A DNA stretch of 64,000 nucleotides. It comes from Nisaea denitrificans DSM 18348. GTDB taxonomy: Bacteria; Pseudomonadota; Alphaproteobacteria; Thalassobaculales; Thalassobaculaceae. Positions within the stretch are counted from its first letter, which is position 1; every line of letters begins with the position of its first letter. Position numbers and translations under genes: made by a program. Under the pieces are notes generated by a model, which was not told where the DNA came from, did no database searches, and saw nothing but the letters and a program-made list of their open reading frames with translations. The DNA lies in assembly GCF_000426505.1 (NCBI RefSeq), contig NZ_AUFM01000011.1, forward strand, positions 1,302,001 to 1,366,000. Reading direction: 5' to 3'. Below are positions 55,173-64,000 of this stretch, piece after piece.

Positions 55173-55405
55173 CCGTCATCTCCTCGATTTGATTCCATGG
55201 GAGGCACTGTGCCTCGCTTGAAGGGAAAACGCGGGTGCCCCGGAATGGTTCCATTGAGGGCGATGAATTCTGCCGTCAGCCATCCGCGCGGACGAAACCC
55301 CGAAAGCACGTCCGGGCCGCCTGGACCTGCTGGCCTGTTCACCTCGAGTTCCTCGAACTCCGCAAACGACAGCCTGCCGCTCCCGTCGGCATCCGCCTCA
55401 GCCAC
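55173..55405 (-). pseudogene. EF-hand protein remnant
   Basis: A frame opening at GTG 55405 contains one canonical EF-hand calcium loop, DADGSGRLSFAEFEEL (near residues 5-20), followed by low-complexity Pro/Gly-rich sequence and no second EF-hand. An in-frame TAA lies two codons before the GTG and no ribosome site is seen. EF-hand proteins normally carry paired loops and a signal peptide, so this reads as a truncated 3' end. The frame continues into the lipoprotein gene, where it is probably not translated. Confidence 0.4.
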
Positions 55406-55511
55406 GTGTTACTGAAAACGGGCCAAAAACGCCCTATCATACTGATAAGAGTTGTTAATTCAGATAAGGGACATTCATATAGATGAGATATGTGATAGCG
55501 GAAAAGCGGAG

Positions 55512-56093
55512 TTAGGCGGGAACGAAGCTGACGACTTGTTCGATCTGCGTCTCGGTCGAGTCCGTGCCTGAAACCCGAACGACCGGACACGGTAGACGTT
55601 CGATCCAGGCCTCATGCATCTTCAGGCTGCGGATTTCGTGGCCGCCCGTATCGTAGGATGCCGCCCATTCCAAAAAGGCCATATGCGCTTCGTAATGCGC
55701 CCCGCCCGGCTCAAGAGCCTCGGCGCCGTAACGGGCTTCCTCGCGGGCGATCAACCGCTCCATCCGCAGGTTGAAGGGTGTGTAGATAAAGACGGCCAGC
55801 TGAAAGCTGTCGATCAGTGGCTCGCCCCAGGACACCATGGAGCCGGTCAGGATCCAGCTTTCCTCCTTCTCGAAGGCCTGTTTCAACAGCCGGATACGCT
55901 CCGGGACCGGACGCTTTTCCTGAAAGGCCGGTTCCGTCGGCATCCAGTAAAAGTCGTCCGTATCGAGATGCTTGTGGCCGAAGCGGGCGGCCCAGGCACG
56001 ACCGAAAGTGGACGTTCCCGATCCGGAGGCGCCAAAAACATGCAGTCTTTGCGGCAGTTCCCGGTCGACGGTACCCGTGCCGCCCGTCATCAC
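55512..56093 (-). CDS. P-loop kinase-like protein (adenylate/shikimate kinase-like)
   Basis: A 193-aa soluble NTPase. The Walker A motif is FGASGSGTSTFG (near 20-31), an unusual serine-rich P-loop, followed by DTDDFYW (near 44-50) as in AAA-type small kinases. The lid-like segment RMERLIAREEARYG is basic. Such proteins are annotated as adenylate kinase-like or AAA family ATPases; the substrate is unknown. It starts two bases after the stop of the M20 amidohydrolase gene, so it is cotranscribed with it. The ATG at 56090 is an alternative start. Confidence 0.78.
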   Translation of the reverse strand: MMTGGTGTVDRELPQRLHVFGASGSGTSTFGRAWAARFGHKHLDTDDFYWMPTEPAFQEKRPVPERIRLLKQAFEKEESWILTGSMVSWGEPLIDSFQLAVFIYTPFNLRMERLIAREEARYGAEALEPGGAHYEAHMAFLEWAASYDTGGHEIRSLKMHEAWIERLPCPVVRVSGTDSTETQIEQVVSFVPA

Positions 56094-56094
56094 G

Positions 56095-57264
56095 TCATGC
56101 CGATCTGGCGAGCCGGGTTTCGACCAGCTTGCTCCAGTAGCTGGCGCCGACGGTCAGGGCCTCGTCGTTGAAGTCGTATTCCGGGTGATGCAAACCGGCT
56201 GTGTCGCCATTGCCACACCAGATATAGGCGCCCGGCTTTTCCAGCAGCATGTAGGAGAAGTCCTCAGCGCCCATGCTCGGCGGCAGCTCCCGGTCGACTG
56301 CTCCCATGCCGCCCGAAATCTCGGCGCAGACAGAGGCGGCGAAATCGGCTTCCTTCTCGGTATTCACGGTCGCCGGATAGCCGGAGATGTAATTCAGCTC
56401 GGCCGTCGCGCCATAGGTCGCAGCAATGCCGTCCGCCACCCTCTTGATGCTCTCCGGCAGGGTTGCCTGCAAATCCGGGTTCAGCACCCGGCAGGTGCCG
56501 CGCAGGATGATATCGTCCGGGATCACGTTGAAGGCGTCGCCGGCATGGAACTGGGTAGCGCTGATGACGAGCGCTTCCGCCGGGTCGATATTGCGGCTGG
56601 TAATGGTCTGCAGAGCCATCACGATGTTTGCGCCAACCACAACCGGATCGACCCCCTGATGCGGCATGGCGGCATGCGCGCCACGGCCGGAAATGAAGAT
56701 CTCCCAATTGTCCCGCGCGGCCATGACCGGGCCGGCGGAAACGCCGAAGCTGCCGACCGGCATTTCCGGCCGGTTGTGCATGCCGTAGACCTCATCCACC
56801 GGGAACAGTTTGAAAAGGCCGTCCTCAACCATCTTCTTGCCGCCACCCTTGCCTTCTTCGGCCGGCTGGAAGATCAGCTGCACGGTGCCGGCGAAATTGC
56901 GGGTCTCGGCAAGATACTTGGCGGCGCCGAGCAACATGGTGGTGTGGCCGTCATGGCCGCAGGCATGCATCTTTCCGTCGTTCTTCGAACGATACTCCGG
57001 CGTGCCCTTTTCATGGATCGGCAGCGCGTCCATGTCGGCCCGCAGACCAATAGCAGGCCCGTCGCCGCCATTGCCCTTGATGGTCGCTACCACGCCGGTG
57101 CCGCCGAGACCGCGATGGATCTCAAGGCCCATATCCGTCAACCGTTCCGCCACGAAATCGGCGGTCTTGAACTCTTCGAAACCAAGCTCCGGGTTCTGAT
57201 GGATATGGCGTCGCCAGCCGGTCAGTTCAGCATGGAAATCGGCGATGCGATTGACGATAGGCAT
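56095..57264 (-). CDS. M20 family amidohydrolase (hippurate hydrolase-like)
   Basis: A 389-aa binuclear metallo-amidohydrolase of the M20D group (HipO/indole-3-acetyl-amino-acid hydrolase-like). Landmarks are RRHIHQNPELGFEEFKTADF (landmark HIHQNPELGFEE near 20-31), GLRADMDALPI (near 75-85), the metal-site MHACGHDGHTTMLLGAA (near 101-117) with Cys-Gly-His-Asp, and FQPAEEGKGGGKKM. It removes acyl groups from N-acyl amino acids. AAGGAG lies 10 bases before the ATG. The longer frame upstream has no homology. Confidence 0.93.
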   Translation of the reverse strand: MPIVNRIADFHAELTGWRRHIHQNPELGFEEFKTADFVAERLTDMGLEIHRGLGGTGVVATIKGNGGDGPAIGLRADMDALPIHEKGTPEYRSKNDGKMHACGHDGHTTMLLGAAKYLAETRNFAGTVQLIFQPAEEGKGGGKKMVEDGLFKLFPVDEVYGMHNRPEMPVGSFGVSAGPVMAARDNWEIFISGRGAHAAMPHQGVDPVVVGANIVMALQTITSRNIDPAEALVISATQFHAGDAFNVIPDDIILRGTCRVLNPDLQATLPESIKRVADGIAATYGATAELNYISGYPATVNTEKEADFAASVCAEISGGMGAVDRELPPSMGAEDFSYMLLEKPGAYIWCGNGDTAGLHHPEYDFNDEALTVGASYWSKLVETRLARSA

Positions 57265-57443
57265 GAAACGGCTCCTTGCGGGCGGGAAGATTTCACTGAA
57301 ATGGAACAACCCGCACGATGGCGCACAGAGCGCCCCTGTCAAGTGCCGAACGCGCGCTTAAGACTTACCCTTGGAGAACCTACCTGTCTTACGCGATTTG
57401 GGCTGTTTTCGGTTATCCTCCCGTAAAAAATGGGGAGGACTAA

Positions 57444-58592
57444 ATGACTGCATCAACACCACTGCTTTTCCAGCCGATCCAGCTCCGCGGCATTACCTTG
57501 CCGAACCGCATCGTGATCCCGCCCATGTGCATGTATTCCGCTGAGGAAGGTTTTCCGACCGACTTCCATATGGCCCATCTCGGTAAGTTCGCCATTGGTG
57601 GCGCCGGCATGGTCATTCTGGAAGTCACGGCGGTGACCCGCGACGGTCGGATCACGCACGGCGACCTCGGCATTTGGGATGATGAACACGCCAAAAAACT
57701 GGCGCCGCTCGCAGCCTTCCTGAAGTCCGAGGGCAGTGTCCCGGCAATCCAGATCGGCCATTCCGGCCGCAAAGGCAGCATGCAGCGCCCCTGGAAGGGC
57801 AACGGCCCGCTGACACCCGAGAATATTGCCGATGGAGACACGCCCTGGCAGCCGGAAGCGCCGAGCCCGGTGCCGTTGGCCGACGGCTGGCTGACGCCCC
57901 GTGAGCTCGATCTCGATGACATGAAGCGGCTCCGCGGTGCCTTCGCGGACGCGACGAAACGCTCGGTCGATGCCGGTTTCGAGTCCGTCGAAATCCATTG
58001 CGCGCATGGCTACTTGCTGCAGACATTCCTGTCCCCGCTTGGCAACTTCCGAACCGATGCCTATGGCGGCGACCTTGAAGGCCGGATGCGCCTGTCGCTG
58101 GAAATCGCCGAGGATGTCCGGGCCGCATTGCCGGATAACCTGCCGCTGTTCGTTCGCATCTCATCCGTCGACGCCATCGAGGGCGGCTGGGAGATGGAAG
58201 ACAGCCTGACCTTCGCGCGCGAGCTGAAAGCCCGCGGCGTTGATGTGATTGATTGCTCCTCCGGCGGCCAATCACCGAAAGGCGCAACCAACTTCAAGCT
58301 GGTCCGGGAGCCAGGCTATCAGGTGCCCTACGCAGCCCAGATCCGGCGCGAGGTGGATATCATGACCCAGGCCGTCGGGCTGATCACCGACCCGCACCAC
58401 GCTGAAAGCATCCTGCAAGCCGGGGACGCAGACCTGATCGCCATCGGTCGCGAGGCGCTCTACGACCCGTTCTGGCCCCGCCATGCAGCCGATGCCTTTG
58501 GGCAAGACCCTGATTTCAAAACCTGGCCTCCACAGTATGCCTGGTGGCTGGAAAAACGGGCGGCAGGTCAGCGCGCACAGGATAAATCCTGA
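57444..58592 (+). CDS. Old Yellow Enzyme family NADH:flavin oxidoreductase (YqjM/NamA-like)
   Basis: A 382-aa FMN-dependent ene-reductase. The short N-terminus and IVIPPMCMYSAEEGFPTDFHMAHLGKFAIGGAG (landmark PPMCMYS with Cys near 28) identify the YqjM-like class, in which that Cys tunes the flavin. HCAHGYLLQTFLSPLGNFRTDAYGG (landmark HCAHGYLLQTFLSP near 184-197) holds the substrate-binding His pair, and DLIAIGREALYDP the phosphate site. It reduces activated C=C bonds and electrophilic xenobiotics. GGGGAGGA precedes the ATG. Confidence 0.94.
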   Translation: MTASTPLLFQPIQLRGITLPNRIVIPPMCMYSAEEGFPTDFHMAHLGKFAIGGAGMVILEVTAVTRDGRITHGDLGIWDDEHAKKLAPLAAFLKSEGSVPAIQIGHSGRKGSMQRPWKGNGPLTPENIADGDTPWQPEAPSPVPLADGWLTPRELDLDDMKRLRGAFADATKRSVDAGFESVEIHCAHGYLLQTFLSPLGNFRTDAYGGDLEGRMRLSLEIAEDVRAALPDNLPLFVRISSVDAIEGGWEMEDSLTFARELKARGVDVIDCSSGGQSPKGATNFKLVREPGYQVPYAAQIRREVDIMTQAVGLITDPHHAESILQAGDADLIAIGREALYDPFWPRHAADAFGQDPDFKTWPPQYAWWLEKRAAGQRAQDKS

Positions 58593-58723
58593 CATCTGGC
58601 GCTCGAGCAGTGCACACGTTTGTTTGAGCGTGCGTGACCTTACATACGTTCGAACTCATGCCACTCTCTCCTGAAAATAGGAAACAGGCCCCAAAGCAGG
58701 TGCCCGCCTTTCAGGAGAGAGAC

Positions 58724-59467
58724 ATGAAATTCACCAGAACATCGCTCGTTCTGCTTTCGGCGTCGGTCGGTTTTCAGGCCATCGGCTTTGCCGCTGGCCT
58801 GCCCGCGCGGGCCGAGACCGAAAGCATGGACAAGCTGGAGGCCCAGCTCGACGCTGTCTGGGACCGCAACAACCAGCTTGCCGCCGCTGCCAGCACCTGC
58901 ACCGTGAAACGGGTCGAGGACGCCTGGAAAGCCTCCGGGAGCCCGAAAAAGGTCAAGGGAAAGGCCGATTTGACAAATGAAGAGGCGAAAGCGGCTTACG
59001 ACTGCATCAAAGCCACGATGTACCCGCGCTTTGCCAAGTCCGACCTGCCCGGCGCCAAGGAGTTCCACACCTGGAACCAGTACAACACCCTGCCCTATCA
59101 GTCCGGCACGCACGGCAACCGATATGTGAACAATTGGGGTAACAACATCGGCAAGGCCTATGGCGGGTTCGAGGAAACCAAGTCCGTCCCGGTCGGCGCC
59201 GTGCTCGTGAAGGACGGCTTCCACGTCACCATGAAGGGCGAGGTCAAACGTGCACCTCTCTTCACGATGGTGAAGAAGGAGGACGGTTTCAACGCAGGCA
59301 CACTCAACTGGGAATACGCGCTGATCTTTCCAAACGGGAAGACCATGGGCGTCACCAACGGGAGAAACAGCAAGAAGGTTCAGTTCTGCGCTGATTGCCA
59401 TAACGCCGCGGAAGACAATGACGGCATGTTCTTCCTGCCGGACGAGTATCGCGTGTCCTCGAACTGA
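58724..59467 (+). CDS. Cytochrome P460 family protein
   Basis: A 247-aa periplasmic mono-haem protein. It has a signal peptide (about 1-29, cleaved near ARA-ET) and an alpha-helical N-terminal extension (about 35-100), then the P460-type beta domain (about 115-235), ending with the haem motif CADCH (near 226-230). VGAVLVKDGFHVTMKGEVKRAPLFTMVKKEDGF recalls the P460 fold. P460 proteins oxidise hydroxylamine to N2O or bind NO. It lies 290 bases before napEDABC on the same strand, a suggestive link to nitrogen-oxide chemistry. GGAGAG precedes the ATG. Confidence 0.82.
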   Translation: MKFTRTSLVLLSASVGFQAIGFAAGLPARAETESMDKLEAQLDAVWDRNNQLAAAASTCTVKRVEDAWKASGSPKKVKGKADLTNEEAKAAYDCIKATMYPRFAKSDLPGAKEFHTWNQYNTLPYQSGTHGNRYVNNWGNNIGKAYGGFEETKSVPVGAVLVKDGFHVTMKGEVKRAPLFTMVKKEDGFNAGTLNWEYALIFPNGKTMGVTNGRNSKKVQFCADCHNAAEDNDGMFFLPDEYRVSSN

Positions 59468-59667
59468 GGTAGCCCAACATTGTCATTCGTCTTCCGCCGG
59501 TCATTGGGATCGGCGGAGGCTCAGTACTTGCCGCTCTAGAAACGCGCCGCTTAAACGCTCTTTTCGCGTTAACCAGGAAAATCTCAGGCAATCGACTCAA
59601 TTTTAGATACTCTTCGTAAAACGCAGTGCCCTCGGGACCTGACGGAAAGAGAAAAAACATTCCGATA

Positions 59668-59681
59668 TTGACCTGCATCAA
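59668..59681 (+). promoter_or_regulatory. FNR/Dnr-type box before napE
   Basis: TTGACCTGCATCAA matches the FNR/Dnr consensus TTGAT-N4-ATCAA at nine of ten positions. It ends 76 bases before the napE start, a usual distance for an activator site near -41 of the promoter. It suggests induction under low oxygen, or by NO if a Dnr/NnrR protein binds. Confidence 0.75.
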
Positions 59682-59757
59682 TGATGCGGATCGCTCCCCG
59701 GGCAAAATGCTGCGCAAGAATTAATAAAAAGCCTTAAACGGGCTTGGGGGGAGAGCA

Positions 59758-59913
59758 ATGGATTCCGATCAGTCGGCCGCGAAGTCGCGCGAGCTCAAAT
59801 CCTTCCTGTTTCTGACAATCGTCCTGGCACCAGTCGTCGCCGTCACACTCGTCGGCGGCCTCGGCTTTGCGATCTGGATTTACCAGATCATCGCGGGTCC
59901 GCCCGGCGCTTAA
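59758..59913 (+). CDS. napE: Periplasmic nitrate reductase small membrane protein NapE
   Basis: A 51-aa protein with one membrane helix (about 17-43) preceded by SREL-KSFLFLTIVLAPV-type sequence and ending YQIIAGPPGA. This is the pattern of NapE, the first gene of alphaproteobacterial nap operons. Its role is unclear but may concern quinol coupling or regulation. GGGGGGAGAG precedes the ATG by four bases. NapD follows 63 bases downstream. It is too short for usual length cut-offs. Confidence 0.85.
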   Translation: MDSDQSAAKSRELKSFLFLTIVLAPVVAVTLVGGLGFAIWIYQIIAGPPGA

Positions 59914-59976
59914 AGCGTGACGGCGGCCGCTGCGATGCCGCCACATCCATCCACGACCAGAATGTGGGAGAAGCAG

Positions 59977-60315
59977 ATGGCCATGGAACGAGAAGACGGG
60001 GTCGACCCGTCAAAGCGGAAAATTCTTTTCGGCGATACAGGTTCCGGCACGAATGACGCCAGCGCTCCCTATCAGATCGCCAGCATTCTCATTCAGGCCG
60101 AACCGAAGAACATGCCTGCGATCAGACAGCGCTTTTCACCGGTCTCCTCCATCGAGTTTCACGATGCCCCCGGCATCGGAAAACTGATCGCGACGATCGA
60201 GACGCGCAACGATCACGAATTGGTCGAATTCGTCGACCTTTTCGAGCAGACCCCAGGGGTGATGAGCGTTGCTCTCGTCTACCACCAGATTGATGACGGA
60301 GGCGACGATGCCTAG
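59977..60315 (+). CDS. napD: NapA chaperone NapD
   Basis: NapD binds the Tat signal peptide of NapA and keeps it cytoplasmic until cofactor insertion is complete. The 112-aa protein has a ferredoxin-like fold pattern: [28 protein letters not shown] (landmark [11 protein letters not shown] near 30-40) and [28 protein letters not shown] (landmark KLIATIETR). The first 27 residues are a polar extension. The ATG at 59977 has GGGAG six bases upstream; a GTG at 59917 is less likely. It overlaps the napA start by eight bases. Confidence 0.9.
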   Translation: MAMEREDGVDPSKRKILFGDTGSGTNDASAPYQIASILIQAEPKNMPAIRQRFSPVSSIEFHDAPGIGKLIATIETRNDHELVEFVDLFEQTPGVMSVALVYHQIDDGGDDA

Positions 60316-62848
60316 AGACGGCGATAGCCCCAAACTTTCCCGACGCGAATATATCAAAGTCCAGGCGGTCGCAGCCGCGACGGCGGCAGCAGCGGCAAGT
60401 GCCGGCCTTCCCATTCCAGCCGAGTCAGCGGAGCTGAAGGCCGCCGCCCAGCTTTCCGAAATGCGCTGGTCGAAGGCCGCCTGCCGGTTCTGCGGCACTG
60501 GATGCTCGGTCATGGTCGGCGTAAAGGATGGCCGCGTCGTAGCCACTCACGGCGACGCCAAGGCAGAGGTCAATCGCGGCCTCAACTGTGTGAAAGGGTA
60601 CTTCCTTTCCAAGATTCTCTATGGCGCCGACAGACTGACCAAACCGCTGCTGCGAATGACGGACGGCAAGTACGACAAGAACGGCGAATTCCACGAAGTC
60701 AGCTGGGATCAGGCCTTCGACATCATGGCGGAGAAGTTCAAGGCCGCCATCGCCAAGACCCGCAACAGCGAGGAGATGCCGCCGGTCGGCATGTTCGGCT
60801 CAGGCCAGTGGACGGTCTGGGAGGGCTATGCCGCCTCCAAGCTCTACAAGGCCGGCTTCCGCTCCAACCATATCGACCCGAACGCCCGTCACTGCATGGC
60901 TTCGGCCGTCGCCGGTTTCATCCGAACCTTCGGCATAGATGAGCCGATGGGGTGCTACGACGACATCGAGGAAACCGATGCATTCGTGCTCTGGGGCTCG
61001 AATATGGCGGAAATGCATCCGATCCTCTGGACCCGGATAACCGACCGCCGGCTCTCCGCTCCGCATGTCAACGTCACCGTGCTGTCGACCTATCAGCATC
61101 GCTGCTACGATCTGGCGGACAGCGGTCTCATCTTCACCCCGCAGACCGACCTGGCGATCCTCAACTTTATCGCCAACTACATCATCCAGAATGATCGTGT
61201 GAATCAGAACTTTGTCGGAAAGCACGTGCGTTTCCGGCTCGGCAATGCCGATATCGGCTATGGCCTCCGCCCGGAACACGAGCTGGAGAGAAACGCCAAG
61301 AATGCCAAGAAGGCAGGCGGCTCCACGGATATGAGTTTCGAGGATTACGCCAAATTCGTTTCGGCCTATGACGTAGACAGTGTCTCGGAACTCTCCGGCG
61401 TGCCGACGAACCAACTGATCGAATTGGCCGAGCTTTACGCGGACCCGAACCGCAAGGTCGTCTCGTTCTGGACCATGGGTTTCAACCAGCACACCCGGGG
61501 TGTTTGGTGCAATAACCTGATCTACAACATCCATCTTCTGACGGGCAAAATCTCCGAGCCCGGCAACAGCCCGTTCTCGCTCACCGGACAACCTTCCGCA
61601 TGCGGTACAGCGCGTGAGGTCGGGACCTTCGCACACCGGCTTCCGGCAGACTATGTCGTGGCCAAGAAGGAGCATCGGGACATCGCCGAGAAGATCTGGC
61701 AGATCCCCGAAGGCACGATCCCCGGCAAGGTCGGCTACCATGCCGCGCTGCAGAACCGGATGCTGAAGGACGGCAAGCTCAACGCCTACTGGGTCCAGTG
61801 CAACAACAACATGCAAGCGGCAGCCAACATCAATGAGGAAGGCTATCCGGGTTACCGGAATCCGGATAATTTCATTGTCGTCTCGGACGCCTATCCGACA
61901 GTCACGGCGCAGGCAGCAGACCTGATCCTGCCAACCGCCATGTGGGTTGAAAAGGAAGGTGCCTACGGCAATGCCGAACGCCGCACCCAGTTCTGGTATC
62001 AGCAGGTGCAGGCTCCCGGTGAAGCGAAATCGGATATCTGGCAAACCGTCGAGTTTTCCAAACGGTTCAAGACGGATGAAGTCTGGTCCGACGATCTTCT
62101 CGACAAGAACCCCGAATACCGCGGCAAGACCCTCTATGAGGTGCTCTTCGCCAATGGTACCGCGAACAAGTTCCCGCTGTCGGACGCGAGCCTCGAGTTC
62201 GAGAATGCCGAGTCCCGGGATTTCGGCTTCTACCTGCAGAAGGGCCTGTTCGAGGAGTATGCCACTTTTGGCCGGGGCCACGGGCACGACCTGGCGGACT
62301 TCGACACCTATCACAAGGTGCGCGGGCTGCGCTGGCCAGTCGTCGACGGCAAGGAGACGCGCTGGCGGTTCCGTGAGGGGCTTGATCCCTATGTCGAGGC
62401 CGGAAAGGGCGTCCAGTTCTACGGCAAGAAGGACGGCAAGGCTTGGATTTTCGCCCTGCCCTACGAGCCGCCAGCGGAAGCGCCGGACGAGGAATACGAT
62501 CTCTGGCTCTCCACGGGACGCGTGCTGGAGCACTGGCACTCAGGCTCGATGACGCAGCGTGTTCCGGAACTCTACAAGGCGTTCCCGGATGCTGTGGTCT
62601 TCATGCACCCGGACGATGCTCAGAAACGGGGCCTTCGCCGGGGCGATGAAGTCACCATTACATCGCGGCGCGGCGAGATCCGCACCCGCGTCGAGACGCG
62701 GGGCCGAAACAAGCCTCCGCAAGGGCTCGTCTTCGTCCCCTGGTTCGACGCCAGTCAGCTGATCAACAAAGTCACGCTGGATGCAACCGACCCGATCTCC
62801 AAGCAAACGGATTTCAAGAAATGCGCAGTCAAAATCGCCAAGGCCTGA
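60308..62848 (+). CDS. napA: Periplasmic nitrate reductase catalytic subunit NapA
   Basis: NapA reduces nitrate to nitrite in the periplasm. The 846-aa precursor has a Tat signal with the twin arginine at residues 12-13 (SRREYIKV). The [4Fe-4S] ligands are Cys 59, 62, 66 and 94, in CRFCGTGC and GLNCVKG. The molybdenum ligand is Cys 196 in NARHCMASA, and two MGD-binding lobes follow to the C-terminus. GGAGG five bases before ATG 60308 confirms the start. The stop overlaps napB by one base. The length is slightly above the usual figure of about 830, within range. Confidence 0.97.
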   Translation: MPRDGDSPKLSRREYIKVQAVAAATAAAAASAGLPIPAESAELKAAAQLSEMRWSKAACRFCGTGCSVMVGVKDGRVVATHGDAKAEVNRGLNCVKGYFLSKILYGADRLTKPLLRMTDGKYDKNGEFHEVSWDQAFDIMAEKFKAAIAKTRNSEEMPPVGMFGSGQWTVWEGYAASKLYKAGFRSNHIDPNARHCMASAVAGFIRTFGIDEPMGCYDDIEETDAFVLWGSNMAEMHPILWTRITDRRLSAPHVNVTVLSTYQHRCYDLADSGLIFTPQTDLAILNFIANYIIQNDRVNQNFVGKHVRFRLGNADIGYGLRPEHELERNAKNAKKAGGSTDMSFEDYAKFVSAYDVDSVSELSGVPTNQLIELAELYADPNRKVVSFWTMGFNQHTRGVWCNNLIYNIHLLTGKISEPGNSPFSLTGQPSACGTAREVGTFAHRLPADYVVAKKEHRDIAEKIWQIPEGTIPGKVGYHAALQNRMLKDGKLNAYWVQCNNNMQAAANINEEGYPGYRNPDNFIVVSDAYPTVTAQAADLILPTAMWVEKEGAYGNAERRTQFWYQQVQAPGEAKSDIWQTVEFSKRFKTDEVWSDDLLDKNPEYRGKTLYEVLFANGTANKFPLSDASLEFENAESRDFGFYLQKGLFEEYATFGRGHGHDLADFDTYHKVRGLRWPVVDGKETRWRFREGLDPYVEAGKGVQFYGKKDGKAWIFALPYEPPAEAPDEEYDLWLSTGRVLEHWHSGSMTQRVPELYKAFPDAVVFMHPDDAQKRGLRRGDEVTITSRRGEIRTRVETRGRNKPPQGLVFVPWFDASQLINKVTLDATDPISKQTDFKKCAVKIAKA

Positions 62849-63306
62849 TGAAGCCCGTGCGGCACGCAGCGTTTCTTCTGGCGCTGATCGTGACCGCCTC
62901 CATGGTCCCCGCACTTGTGAGCTTCGCGGAAGACCCAACCGCAACGCTTCGGGAGGCCGAGATATCGGTGAACAAGGAAGCCCCGCGGATGGGGCGGATC
63001 ACCAACAATGACCTCCGGCAGGCCCGGAACTATCCGGAACAGCCACCGTTGATCCCCCACAAGATCAGGGGATATCAGGTCGATAAAAACTCAAATCGCT
63101 GTCTGACCTGTCACAGCCGCTCCGCGGTCGAACAGTCCCAGGCACCAATGATCAGCGTGACCCACTACATGGATCGCGACAATCAGGTGCGGGCCACCGT
63201 TTCGGCCCGGCGCTACTTTTGCAACCAGTGTCACGTTCCGCAGACCGACGCCAAACCGCTGGTGGAAAACACCTTCGTTGACGTCGACACTCTGCTGAAC
63301 AGGTGA
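62848..63306 (+). CDS. napB: Periplasmic nitrate reductase diheme cytochrome NapB
   Basis: NapB passes electrons from NapC to NapA. The 152-aa precursor has a signal peptide (about 1-27, cleaved near SFA-ED) and the two haem motifs CLTCH (near 86-90) and CNQCH (near 126-130). RPPLIPHKI-like and VTHYMDRD segments match NapB. The ATG overlaps the napA TGA by one base, giving translational coupling. NapC starts 16 bases later. Confidence 0.95.
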   Translation: MKPVRHAAFLLALIVTASMVPALVSFAEDPTATLREAEISVNKEAPRMGRITNNDLRQARNYPEQPPLIPHKIRGYQVDKNSNRCLTCHSRSAVEQSQAPMISVTHYMDRDNQVRATVSARRYFCNQCHVPQTDAKPLVENTFVDVDTLLNR

Positions 63307-63322
63307 CGGGAGGGCCCATCAA

Positions 63323-63910
63323 TTGTCGCTTTTCCGGATCCTGAAATCGTACTGGGAGACCCTGACGCGGCCGTCGCGCTATTTCTCCCTCGCGTTCCTG
63401 ACGATGGGTGGATTCATCGCAGGGATCATCTTCTGGGGCGGTTTCAACACCGCTCTCGAAATAACCAATACCGAAAAATTCTGTATCTCCTGCCATGAGA
63501 TGCGGGACAACGTTTATGCCGAACTGAAATCCACCATCCACTACACCAACCGCTCCGGCGTCCGTGCGACCTGTCCCGATTGCCATGTCCCCCATAACTG
63601 GACGGACAAGATCGCCCGCAAGATGCAGGCATCGAAAGAGGTCTGGGGCAAGATCTTCGGCACCATCAGCACGCGAGAGAAGTTTCTGGAAAAACGCTTC
63701 GAATTAGCCAGCCACGAATGGGAACGGCTCGAAGCAAATGACTCGCTCGAATGCCGAAACTGCCATGACTTCACCTACATGGATTTCACTCAGCAAAGTC
63801 CACGAGCGGCTGACCACCATGCGCGCCTGCTCGCGACAGGTGAGAAAACCTGCATCGATTGCCACAAGGGCATCGCACACCAACTGCCAGACATGGCACA
63901 GAAAAACTGA
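63323..63910 (+). CDS. napC: Tetraheme membrane-anchored quinol dehydrogenase NapC
   Basis: NapC is a NapC/NirT-family protein that oxidises quinol and reduces NapB. The 195-aa protein has an N-terminal membrane anchor (about 22-42) and four haem motifs: CISCH (near 54-58), CPDCH (near 83-87), CRNCH (near 146-150) and CIDCH (near 177-181), with LECRNCHDF and [12 protein letters not shown] as landmarks. The start is TTG at 63323, with GGGAGGG eight bases upstream, and no ATG begins the conserved N-terminus. It is the last nap gene in the window; napFGHK are not seen in the remaining 90 bases. Confidence 0.95.
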   Translation: MSLFRILKSYWETLTRPSRYFSLAFLTMGGFIAGIIFWGGFNTALEITNTEKFCISCHEMRDNVYAELKSTIHYTNRSGVRATCPDCHVPHNWTDKIARKMQASKEVWGKIFGTISTREKFLEKRFELASHEWERLEANDSLECRNCHDFTYMDFTQQSPRAADHHARLLATGEKTCIDCHKGIAHQLPDMAQKN

Positions 63911-64000
63911 AACTAGGGTAGCCGCGCCGGTCTGGCACTCACGCACATCGCCGTGCAGGCCAAGCCGGAGAATACGAGCAAAGCGACCTCCCCGCCTTTC

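Noticed and set aside
60800-62539. 579-codon minus-strand open frame
   Set aside because: It lies entirely antisense to napA, which has clear family motifs. Long shadow frames are normal in GC-rich genes.

Overview
The window is GC-rich, densely coded bacterial chromosome. Its gene content points to an alphaproteobacterium, probably a marine member of the Rhodospirillales: MHYT-LytTR fusion, PAS_5-type protein, class II DAHP synthase, nadE-gltX overlap, chaperone pair CbpA/CbpM, periplasmic nitrate reductase with NnrU, paired PhyH dioxygenases, XylX-type FAH protein. The taxonomic call is an inference from gene families; there is no rRNA here. Most of the window is ordinary housekeeping sequence.

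Layout. 0.2-5 kb: MHYT-LytTR membrane regulator, a chrA (chromate transporter) 3' remnant, tRNA-Ala(CGC), yggT, a DUF167 gene, folD, a DUF3253-like gene, nnrU and a small membrane protein. 5-18 kb: psuG, argG, msrA, rpsD, a TerC-family gene, cimA-trmJ, a PAS_5-type protein, cysS, and nadE overlapping gltX. 18-22.3 kb: a peptide-type ABC transporter with two permeases and a binding protein but no ATPase. 22.4-24.3 kb: an AT-rich methyltransferase, an unrecognised protein and a class I amidotransferase. 24.3-29.4 kb: a nicotinate phosphoribosyltransferase-family gene, class II DAHP synthase, a diheme cytochrome c and glutathione reductase. 29.7-37.8 kb, all on the minus strand: glmU, glmS, dpaL, an M24 metallohydrolase, a maleate isomerase/Asp-Glu racemase-family gene and gabD.

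38-40.1 kb: gph, then tRNA-Val(CAC). The tRNA 3' half is repeated about 1.3 kb downstream and encloses an AT-richer segment with a single zinc-ribbon/DUF4145 gene and no integrase. This is a tRNA-targeted mini-island and the best candidate here for an undescribed mobile or defence element. 40.2-50.5 kb: a flavodoxin-fold oxidoreductase, two adjacent PhyH-type dioxygenases, cbpA-cbpM, and a LysR gene facing a minus-strand set (secreted alpha/beta hydrolase, P460-like haem protein, DUF4405 membrane cytochrome) that shares a 10-bp promoter motif with it. A cyclase-family enzyme, an EamA transporter and a cold-shock protein follow.

51.4-64 kb: a XylX-like 2-keto-3-deoxy-xylonate dehydratase next to an alpha-ketoglutarate-semialdehyde dehydrogenase (the last two steps of a Weimberg-type pathway), a PaiB-like protein, a small lipoprotein, a P-loop kinase-like protein, an M20 amidohydrolase, an Old Yellow Enzyme, a cytochrome P460, and napEDABC behind a near-consensus FNR/Dnr-type box. 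Nap, the FNR-type box, NnrU and two P460-type haem proteins fit a microaerobic nitrogen-oxide lifestyle.
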